From NCBI GenBank assembly GCA_964019135.1, contig OZ025263.1, positions 19,259,123 to 19,323,122 of the forward strand: 64,000 bases of DNA, written 5' to 3'. The notes beneath the pieces were generated by a model, which saw only the letters and a list, made by a program, of their open reading frames with translations, had not been told where the DNA came from and did not search any database. Below are positions 38,001 to 50,000 of this stretch, one piece after another. Each line of letters opens with the position of its first letter. Position 1 is the first letter of the stretch. This DNA is from Arenicola marina. Its lineage: Eukaryota > Annelida > Polychaeta > Arenicolidae. The translations under genes and the position numbers were made by a program.

Positions 38001-41000
38001 GCCGTCCAGACACTCACCGTATTCACACGCCCCATCGGCTGTCAGCGTGTAGCCGTCCAGACTCTCACCGTATTCACACGCCGCATCGGCTGTCAGCGTG
38101 TAGCCGTCCAGACACTCACCGTATTCACACGCTCCATCGGCTGTCAGCGTGCAGCCGTCCAGACACTCACCGTATTCACACGCACCATCGGCTGTCAGCG
38201 TGTAGCCGTCCAGACACTCACCGTATTCACACGCCCCATTGGCTGTCAGCGTGTAGCCGTCCAGACACTCACCGTATTCACAGGCCCCATTGGCTGTCAG
38301 CGTGTAGCCGTCCAGACACTCACCGTATTCACACGCCCCATTGGCTGTCAGCGTGTAGCCGTCCAGACACTTACCATATTCACACGCCTCATTGGCTGTC
38401 AGTGTGTAGCCGTCCAGACACTTACCATATTCACACGCCCCATTGGCTGTCAGCGTGTAGCCGTCCAGACACTTACCATATTCACACGCCCCATTGGCTG
38501 TCAGCGTGTAGCCGTCCAGACACTTACCATATTCACACGCCCCATTGGCTGTCAGTGTGTAGCCGTCCAGACACTCACACTCGTGCGTGCCCTCTAAGTT
38601 CTTACAGAGGTGACCACAATTGACGCGGCCTTCCGCGCACTCGTCGATATCTAAAACACGAATCAGTTATAAGTACACCCGTAATTGAAAGTGCAACGAT
38701 AAATCCAAGATTTTTCTAAAGAGGGAGGGTCAGTTTTGAACATGCTGAATGGGGTAAACTCTGTCAAGGACGCGTTGTGGGTTTTATGTGGTGGCGGGGG
38801 GGGGCGCCCCTCTCGGAGAAGTTAGATGGTTGGGGTGGGTGTCATCTGTTACGGTTTACGAAAAGCATAGCGTAGGATAATGAATGGCATCATCAGAACT
38901 GACCTTCACAAGACTGGGCGTTGGTTATTCGGTAACCAATGTGACAAGCGCAGTCATAACTCCCGGGAGTGTTGAGGCAGTCTTGACTGCAGCCCTGGGA
39001 TCCGCCCCCATCGCACTCATCCACATCTGTAATTAACATTAAGCCATAATGTTTATTGCAGGCCTCTGGAAAGTTGATCAGGAGTATATCTTTAAAATAC
39101 GCGCACGGATCGACAAGCCACTCTGTCATTGTTTTGTTTGTCAAGGGTTTATTTACACAGCGTGTGCTCAAATTGTCGAACTTTCAATAAAGTCGTTGCG
39201 TTGTGTTGAACATATTACTCAGTGGTACAACGAATCAAACTATGTAAATTCATATTTATTTATTTTAGTATACTGAAATAAAAAAATTGCATTCACATTT
39301 AACAACTTTGCTTAAATTGGAAGCTACGTGCAACACGTCACAGATATGTGTGTAGTCCAGCAACACGTCACATATATGTGTGTAGTCCAGCAACACGTCA
39401 CAGATATGTGTGTAATCCGGCAACACGTCACAGATATGTGTGTAGTCCAACGGTTCATTGCACCATTTCAGGGATGCTGAGGAGGCAGTTAATTTTAGCG
39501 ATAATGAATTTGACGCTAGTGATGAGAATAAATAGTTCCTGCACTAAGGCCATACAACGTAACAACATAAAATCCTGACCTTATTTTGGTTGGAAAATAA
39601 CTCTTGGAATAGCTTTAATTAGCTTTATGTCATTGCCATAAGTTGCAAATAACAGTTGACATTTGTGACATTTGAAATGTCACAATTATGAGATAAAGTA
39701 TCGCATCAAGTTTAAGTCCAAATATCACGATATTCATGATGACAAAGAGTGGACGCATATTTGAATAGGTTTACAATCTAATTGGCAGTGTGTCATTGGA
39801 AATTAAGTTTAAGATTATTGTTTGTATTTTTTCCTCCTATACTTTTGAACTGGCTGCCCCCTCACCGATGCAGTCCTTGTCAATAGGGTCCAGCTCAAAG
39901 CCTTCGGGACACCCGGAGCACGTGACGGCGGCGTTGAGGGTCTCCTCCTGCTCTGGGGTCAGGTCTGTGCAGTCGAAACCCTCGCAGGGGTTGTCCAGAC
40001 AACCGTCGTAATCCTCTTCACAGTGAGCGCCTGGAATAGGTGACGCGTGTGGCACTTATTACACTCTGGGTGACATTTATATGGTGGTTCTGATTTTGGA
40101 TTTACAGGAGACATTATCAGTGCCCATTAGAAAGTCGTTTCATTCTAAGGATAATGGTCCACACGGTTGCGAGAATATTACTGACATGCTTAATTAAGAC
40201 GCTTTTCGTATAAAGTCATTAACGCATCCAATATATCCAAGGTTTGTTTCTGCCCATATCCTAATTTACGGTAATAAATATTTCTGCACGGAGTTTTCTA
40301 ATGTTAAAACCTTTGGTGATGTCGTTCTTTAATTTCATTTACATGTAAGTTCCACATGTAAACATTACTCTCACCTCATATATGCAGTTAATGTGCAGAG
40401 GCGGATAGACGATTTGGGAAAAACAGAGCAGGTTAAGTTTGAGTTGATTAAACTGGACTTCCGCTCGTTGGAGGGGCGCGGGGGGGGGGGGGCGTCTTTT
40501 GCGCCCCTAAACTTGACACTCACGGAACGGGGCTGGCTGATGGCGGGTGGAGGGTGAGGTAGGAGTAGGTCTGAGGGTTAACCACTGACGCCCCTCCGCC
40601 TCTGGTGTCACCATAACAACATCAGTAGTGGCGACAAGAAAGAGTGACAAGCTTGATGCCACGTCGTCACCGTGACTGTACATGGGGAGTGATTCCACAG
40701 TCCTATGTCCCACTCCACACCACGAAGCAAGTGGCGCTGACACGGGTCACGGGTACCTACCTGTCCGCCCAGTGCTACAGTTGCAGGCCACGATCCTGAA
40801 GTTGTCTGTCGAGTTATGCGGTTGGTTGTCGGCCAGCTGGTCAAAGATACATTGACCGCCATTGGTGCAGTTACAGAGTCGGATTCTCGGGGTCAAGGCC
40901 GCTGACATCCCGCCTCTCGCGTCCTGGGCATTAAATCTATTGGTAGCCATTGTAGCAACCAATTGTAGTGTAAACTGTTTTATCAAGGTTATAACAATAG

Positions 41001-44000
41001 AACTGTGTTTTTTATAGTCACCTCAAGAGATCCTGCAATGGATAGGAGGTTGTGATGGGAAGGAGGGCAGGGCGCTAACCTCTGGTTCATTCAGACGGCT
41101 AGATTAATATATGATAAGAGCAAACGTTACTTTTAACGTCGCTATCCAAAAGTCAACAATAATCATTAGCACAAGTGCTATTGGCCGACAACAATATGAA
41201 ATAACAAATCTGGACTGTCAAAAATGATTGAAATTGCCCAATTTAAAAATGTACTTAGGTTTCACGTATTGGTAATAAAACCGTTAGAAACAGTGATATT
41301 CTCACGTGAAGGTCACTGGCTCCATAGATTCGGGAGCCCAGGTCAAGGTCAGCGTTCCGTTTTCGAAGGTGGCGCTTGTTTTCCTCGATGAGGTCATCCC
41401 GACCTTGACCTTGTCGCCGTCGGTATCCTCTACCATCACTGTGTACGTGTTGACCTGTCTGACCAACAGTTTAAAGGTGCCTTCTCCCAGCAAGGTGGGA
41501 CGAAAGTTTTCTGGACAGACACAAACACCGTTGATAGATATATCTGTCAGTATAAAGTTGGGACACTATATTTCTGTTGAAAATTCGAGATTATCTTAAC
41601 AGCGATGATAGGTCTAAAAGACATCTTAAAATTTGTTCTACATCTGACGACAAAAATGTATCCCCCCACCCAAAACCATTTTTTTTTCATTTTCTTAGTA
41701 TAGGTCCCTCGAGGGTACGCGGGACGCTAGATTTCACAGAATTCGGCCCCATAATGTTTTATGATCTTTTTTTTGCAGGCATTACTTATTTCAAAAGGTA
41801 ATCGATAACCTTAGCAAGTCCGATATATTCAAACAATAGCACCAAGCAAGGAGTAAAGATAATAAATACGTTCTGCAGTCGACCGTGGATGGATCTGAAC
41901 ACGGAAGATATAACGGCCAACTCGACTCACCCAGGTTGTCATGGTCATCCGTATTTTCTTGGTGGATTGCTTTGCTCGCAAGACCGACTGCCATATTGCC
42001 TGTACAGGAAATCAAGGCCAAATTCGGCATATGACAAACTAAGTACAGTGATGGTAAGACAGTCGCATGGACTCCTGCAGTAATGTCAGTAAACACGGAC
42101 ACTATCAGGCAAAGCACGGTCCAATGTAAATAGAAAATGAAGTGAAGGAAATAATTATATATGTTCATAGCATAGGCAAGGTGTCCAATATGGTAATAAC
42201 ATAACAAAATATACGTCTAAAATATAGAAATAATGGATGGGCATCCATGGCATCCCCCGCTTGTCCTCCCGGGCTTCTACGCCTATTAGAAGCCCTTCCT
42301 GCATGCACATATAAGGTCTACCGTAAGAACCACAAATTTCGTCTGGTCCCCAAGAATTGTTTGCGTCTTCACGTGTTCACCCTAATTTTAATAAAACTTA
42401 TATTAAAATTATGTTGGCGGCGTCATGCTTACCTTTGATGGCGGCGTCATGTTGACACTAAACTTACCTGTGATGGCGGCGTCATGCTGACAATAAGCGT
42501 ACCTGTGATGGCGGCGTCATGCTGACAATAAGCGTACCTGTAATGGCGGCGTCATGCTGACACTAAACTTACCTGTGATGGCGGCGTCATGCTGACAATA
42601 AGCGTACCTGTAATGGCGGCGTCATGCTGACACTAAACTTACCTGTGATGGCGGCGTCATGCTGACAATAAGCGTACCTGTGATGGCGGCGTCATGCTGA
42701 CAATAAGCGTACCTGTAATGGCGGCGTCATGCTGACACTAAACTTACCTGTGGTGGCGGCGTCATGCTGACACTAAACTTACCTGTGATGGCGGCGTCAT
42801 GCTGACACTAAACTTACCTGTGATGGCGGCGTCATGCTGATACTAAACGTACCTGTGATGGTGGCGTCATGCTGACACTAAACGTACCTGTGATGGTGGC
42901 GTCATGCTGACACTAAACGTACCTGTAATGGCGGCGTCATGCTGACACTAAACTTACCTGTGGTGGCGGCGTCATGCTGACACTAAACGTACCTGTGATG
43001 GCGGCGTCATGCTGACACTAAACGTACCTGTGATGGCGGCGTCATGCTGACACTAAACGTACCTGTGATGGCGGCGTCATGCTGACACTAAACGTACCTG
43101 TAATGGCGGCGTCATGCTGACACTAAACGTACCTGTGATGGCGGCGTCATGCTGACACTAAACGTACCTGTGATGGCGGCGTCATGCTGACACTAAACTT
43201 ACCTGTGATGGCGGTGTCATGCTGACACTAAGCGTACCTGTGACGGCGGCGTCATGCTGACACTAAACGTACCTGTAATGGCGGCGTCATGCTGACACTA
43301 AACTTACCTGTGGTGGCGGCGTCATGCTGACACTAAACTTACCTGTGATGGCGGTGTCATGCTGACACTAAACGTACCTGTGATGGCGGCGTCATGCTGA
43401 CACTAAACGTACCTGTGATGGCGGCGTCATGCTGATACTGAACCTACCTGTAATGGCGGCGTCATGCTGACAATAAACGTACCTGTGACGGCGGCGTCAT
43501 GCTGACACTAAACGTACCTGTAATGGCGGCGTCATGCTGACACTAAACTTACCTGTGGTGGCGGCGTCATGCTGACACTAAACTTACCTGTGATGGCGGT
43601 GTCATGCTGACACTAAACGTACCTGTGATGGCGGCGTCATGCTGACACTAAACGTACCTGTGATGGCGGCGTAATGCTGACACTAAACGTACCTGTGATG
43701 GCGGCGTCATGCTGACACTAAACGTACCTGTGATGGCGGCGTCATGCTGATACTAAACGTACCTGTGATGGCGGCGTCATGCTGACACTAAACGTACCTG
43801 TGATGGCGGCGTAATGCTGACACTAAACGTACCTGTGATGGCGGCGTCATGCTGACACTAAACGTACCTGTGATGGCGGCGTCATGCTGATACTAAACGT
43901 ACCTGTGATGGCGGCGTCATGCTGATACTAAACGTACCTGTGATGGCGGCGTCATGCTGACAGTAAACGTACCTGTGATGGCGGCGTCATGCTGATACTG

Positions 44001-47000
44001 AACCTACCTGTGATGGCGGCGTCATGCTGACACTAAACGTACCTGTGATGGCGGCGTCATGCTGATACTGAACCTACCTGTGATGGCGGCGTCATGCTGA
44101 CACTAAACGTACCTGTGATGGCGGTGTCATGCTGACACTAAACGTACCTGTGATGGCGGCGTAATGCTGACACTAAACGTACCTGTGATGGCGGCGTAAT
44201 GCTGACACTAAACGTACCTGTGATGGCGGTGTCATGCTGACACTAAACGTACCTGTGATGGCGGCGTCATGCTGACACTAAACGTACCTGTGATGGCGGC
44301 GTAATGCTGACACTAAACGTACCTGTGATGGCGGCGTCATGCTGACACTAAACGTACCTGTGATGGCGGCGTCATGCTGACACTAAACGTACCTGTGATG
44401 GCGGCGTCATGCTGATACTGAACCTACCTGTGATGGCGGCGTCATGCTGACACTAAACGTACCTGTGATGGCGGCGTCATGCTGACACTAAACGTACCTG
44501 TGATGGCGGCGTCATGCTGACACTAAACGTACCTGTGATGGCGGTGTCATGCTGACACTAAACGTACCTGTGATGGCGGCGTCATGCTGATACTGAACCT
44601 ACCTGTAATGGCGGCGTCATGCTGACACTAAACGTACCTGTGATGGCGGCGTCATGCTGACACTAAACGTACCTGTGATGGCGGTGTCATGCTGACACTA
44701 AACGTACCTGTGATGGCGGCGTCATGCTGATACTGAACCTACCTGTGATGGCGGCGTCATGCTGACACTAAACGTACCTGTGATGGCGGTGTCATGCTGA
44801 CACTAAACGTACCTGTGATGGCGGTGTCATGCTGACACTAAACGTACCTGTGATGGCGGCGTCATGCTGATACTGAACCTACCTGTAATGGCGGCGTCAT
44901 GCTGACAATAAACGTACCTGTAATGGCGGCGTCATGCTGACACTAAACGTACCTGTGATGGCGGCGTCATGCTGACACTAAACGTACCTGTGATGGCGGC
45001 GTCATGCTGACACTAAACGTACCTGTGATGGCGGCGTCATGCTGACACTAAACGTACCTGTAATGGCGGCGTCATGCTGACACTAAACGTACCTGTGATG
45101 GCGGCGTCATGCTGACACTAAACGTACCTGTAATGGCGGCGTCATTCTGACACTAAACTTACCTGTGATGGCGGCGTCATTCTGACACTAAACTTACCTG
45201 TGATGGCGGCTTGCTTACACTAAACTTACCTGTGATGGCGGCGTCATGCTGACACTAACTTACCTGTGATGGCGGCGTCATGCTGATAGTTAACTTACCT
45301 GTGATGGCGGCGTCATGCTGACAGTAAACTTACCTGTGATGGCGGCGTCATGCTGACAGTAAACGTACCTGTGATGGCGGCGTCATGCTGATACTAAACT
45401 TACCTGTGATGGCGGCGTCATGCTGACAGTAAACGTACCTGTGATGGCGGCGTCATGCTGATACTGAACGTACCTGTGATGGCGGCGTCGTACTGACACT
45501 AAACTTACCTGTGATGGCGGCGTCATGCTGACAGTAAACGTACCTGTGATGGCGGCGTCATGCTGATACTAAACTTACCTGTGATGGCGGCGTCATGCTG
45601 ACAGTAAACTTACCTGTGATGGCGGCGTCATGCTGACAGTAAACGTACCTGTGATGGCGGCGTCATGCTGATACTAAACTTACCTGTGATGGCGGCGTCA
45701 TGCTGACAGTAAACGTACCTGTGATGGCGGCGTCATGCTGATACTGAACGTACCTGTGATGGCGGCGTCGTACTGACACTAAACTTACCTGTGATGGCGG
45801 CGTCATGCTGACAGTAAACGTACCTGTGATGGCGGCGTCATGCTGATACTAAACTTACCTGTGATGGCGGCGTCATGCTGACAGTAAACGTACCTGTGAT
45901 GGCGGCGTCATGCTGATACTAAACTTACCTGTGATGGCGGCGTCATGCTGACAGTAAACGTACCTGTAATGGCGGCGTCATGCTGATACTAAACGTACCT
46001 GTGATGGCGGCGTCATGCTGACAGTAAACTTACCTGTGATGGCGGCGTCATGCTGACAGTAAACGTACCTGTGATGGCGGCGTCATGCTGATACTAAACT
46101 TACCTGTGATGGCGGCGTCATGCTGACACTAAACGTACCTGTAATGGCGGCGTCATGCTACACTAACCTTGCCTGTGATGGCGGCGTCATGCTGACACTA
46201 AACGTACCTGTGATGGCGGCGTCATGCTGACACTAAACTTGCCTGTGATGGCGGCGTCATGCTGACACTAAACGTACCTGTAATGGCGGCGTCATGCTAC
46301 ACTAACCTTGCCTGTGATGGCGGCGTCATGCTGACACTAAACGTACCTGTGATGGCGGCGTCATGCTGATACTAAACTTACCTGTGATGGCGGCGTCATG
46401 CTGACACTAAACGTACCTGTGATGGCGGCGTCATGCTGACACTAAACTTGCCTGTGATGGCGGCGTCATGCTGACACTAAACGTACCTGTAATGGCGGCG
46501 TCATGCTACACTAACCTTGCCTGTGATGGCGGCGTCATGCTGATACTAAACTTACCTGTGATGGCGGCGTCATGCTGACACTAAACGTACCTGTGATGGC
46601 GGCGTCATGCTGACACTAAACGTACCTGTGATGGCGGCGTCATGCTGACACTAAACGTACCTGTGATGGCGGCGTCATGCTGACACTAAACGTACCTGTG
46701 ATGGCGGTGTCATGCTGACACTAAACGTACCTGTGATGGCGGCGTCATGCTGACACTAAACGTACCTGTGATGGCGGCGTCATGCTGACACTAAACTTAC
46801 CTGTGATGGCGGCGTCATGCTGACACTAAACTTACCTGTGATGGCGGCGTCTTACTGACACTAAACTTGCCTGTGATGGCGGCGTCATGCTGACACTGCT
46901 TGTTGTCTCCACACTGACCCAGAACCTCCGCTGAGATCTGTAGACTGTCCGAGAAGACAGGCGTCACATGTAGATCGCGATATGTGTAGAACGACTCGCC

Positions 47001-50000
47001 GTGGAAATAGGTGAACAAGGACGCGTCAATGTTACCAAGCTTCCCTGCAGCAGTAAAACAAACCCAATATTATGACTGATTATTATGATGTGATGATATA
47101 TATGTCATTTGACTTGCATTGAGAAGGCGCATATATTCTAAGCATATTACCAGTGCTAGTTTACGATTACGGGAAGGGGGGATACGGGGTACGTACTAAG
47201 AAGTCAAGATTTGCTTTTCACTTTGGCTAGGTAAATCTGACAATTACTTGAATTAAAGGTAATATCTCTCAATTAGAGGCATAGCTTATTTGTCTTGGGC
47301 ATTTATGCAATTATTGGATATAAATGCATATTTATCTAAGATTTGTGAACTAATCAACTCGATTTCACCACATATGGAGCTAAAAACCGACCAAGGGCAA
47401 TATGTTTGTATTCGAGGTACTAACAGAGCTGGCCGAACTCGTGGAATATCTTCTCTTCCCCGGCGCCAGGTGGCAGCACTGTGCCATCCGGGGCCGTCAG
47501 GTCGTCCGCCGTGTTGTTGTTAAAGACTCCCAGGAGTCCCCGCGTCAGGCCCATGAACTCGGTGGGCGCGCCCACCACCAGATCCAACATCCGCTCCTTC
47601 AGGGTAATCGTCAGGGAGAAACCTGGCGGACAAACAGGATTAACTAATTCTATTCTCATGGCGTGTCTCCCTTAGTGAGCCAGTCCAACATCAACTATTT
47701 CAGCGTAATTGTCAGGGAGAAACCTGGACAAATGTAGAACACACGCTTGTTCGTGTCAAACTAGTGTGTTTGAAACCGTCCAATCGCAGGTCGCATGAAG
47801 ACCAGCAGTCATGGGTTAAAGGATGACAGGCTCATAGACCCTAGGAAATGTGCATGCTCCTTTCAAGATGGTCGACTGCAAGCATGTTTGATCTTCATGT
47901 TATAGCAGTAGGTTAATAAAAACATCTTTGGAGTATGAATTTGAAATTTTGATTTAGAATACTACTCATGTGGAAGAGTTGCATAGACGTTTATTTGGTC
48001 AAGTATGATGCTCCTGCAACTCGGTTGTCTTCCTAAAGAGTTTAGCAGTCAACACGCATTTGTAACTCTACTTAAGCCCGTAATCATCATATAACTCATG
48101 TTATTATATGCTGAGTCATACAGGTCAATGAAAGCGACAACTGCAGGTCGTTAGAATGTCATACCAGCGGTCAATACATGCTGGTATCAGAGGGCACGTG
48201 ATACAACGCTTGAAATAGAAAAGAAAAACTATTTCATAAATCAAAGGGTGAATTATTATCAAAATCAGCGATGACCGTGTTAGAGGTAATAACATGTCAC
48301 CTTTGTTCGTAGTCAAAACGCCTCAGATACAGGAGCAGAATGAGTAAACGTGAGGAAAAACTCCAACCAGAAAATAACTAGACCTGATTCAAACACAGCC
48401 TCCATGCTAGTGGCCGACGTTTTGGTGACAGTCATCAGGTAGTGATCAGTGGTGACGTTAACGGCGGCAGCGCGGAACTGGTCAGTCCAGTTGTTGTGGT
48501 TCACGTATAGATGTAGATCTGAGTCAAGCAAAACAGCAGCAGCCTTGAGATTAACGGGTCAACAGTAGGCCTATTGGTATTACACACAGTACTGTAATTA
48601 ATCATGATTTAATGGGTCTCACCCTTCTAGCTACATTTGCAAACAGCGAAAACACTACTAGCTAGGCCAGCAAACAAGATCATTATTGCTTCAGGTTTTG
48701 TCCGATAGTGTTTGCTTTTGTGCGTGCGTCGTGTCTTTGTGACTTTTTTTCTGGAGCAACTAAGCTTTCGTTTCACGTCATTGTTGAATGCATTATATAC
48801 CATATCCCTCGTTCATTTGTTAGGCAATAAATTACAAATATTACTCTTATTAAGATACCAAACATAACATTATTCTTGGTATGATCATGAGTATACGTAC
48901 CATGATGCAACTACCGAAACCTTACTATCGGAATAAAGAACAAGAAACAATAATATGAGCGTTGATATTGATTTCTTTGATTTTGTTCTTCCAACAAGTT
49001 CACCTGATCTGGCCGGGTCCATTTCCACTTGGACTGTGTCTGACTGGGCGTCTCGAACTGCAAAGGCGCTAAAAATGGTGGCGAGGACATCATTTCCGTT
49101 CTCATTCTGCGCCAGTCTAGTTCTCGCTTGGAGCGTGAAGTTGCCGCCTGTTGTCTCCAGCATGGTGTATTCTCCCAGTCCGTTAAAGGTGTACTCGAGG
49201 CCGTCCAGGGTGCGGATGTGAGGGTCACCGAAACCCCAGCCTGACCAGCAGGAAGAAATGATGATAAGACAAGCATCACGGGGGGGGTGGGGTGAAAGAA
49301 TGTCTAGATTTGGCGGCAAAGAGCCGTTGTCAGCTGTGTGAGACATTTGTCAAAATCCCGTGCCATGTCTGACCATTATTGCCATTCCATGATACTACGT
49401 CCAAAATCGCTCCACAATTCACTCTACCGGCTCAAAATGCTCCGCCCCCCCCACCCTCACCCCCGCCCTGGATCCGTCCTTGTAGCCTACCATTAAATCA
49501 GTGGTGCGATTCGGGGCCATATGTGCCCAACTCGCCAGCAGCAATTACTATGTCTGATTTCCTTTCCTAGCGGATACGTACTCCACCACGGTGGTCGGTA
49601 ACTCCCGCACGTGTCTATCGGACGGACGTCATAGAAGAGGCGGCAGTTGTCCGATAGATGGCAGCACCACTCCTTGGGGTCGACGTCTCTGCTGAGGTGG
49701 AGGCCTTGACCCAGTGAGCTGCGTGGGTTGGCCATCATGAGGTGTCCCCCACGGCCGTCCTCCGTCCGGATCAGCGGCGCCGACCACAGGATCCAGAACC
49801 AGGACCAGGACCGCCGCCACCCAGTGTCATAGCAACACATCTGTGCAGGGCAGTAAGTAATAAAACACTCTCCGGAATGTAGATGTTGCCCAATACTCTC
49901 TGAATACATGTAATTCAATGCGACAGCATAGAGACAAAATGCTACATAAAGACGTTTTCAGTATAACGGTATGATGTACATATAGTGTTGCAATGTAGGC

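Noticed and set aside
37472..38623. 383-codon plus-strand ORF (RIHTPHWLSACSRPDTH)
   Set aside because: Antisense shadow of the 51-bp array whose minus strand reads as an EGF tail with the donor.
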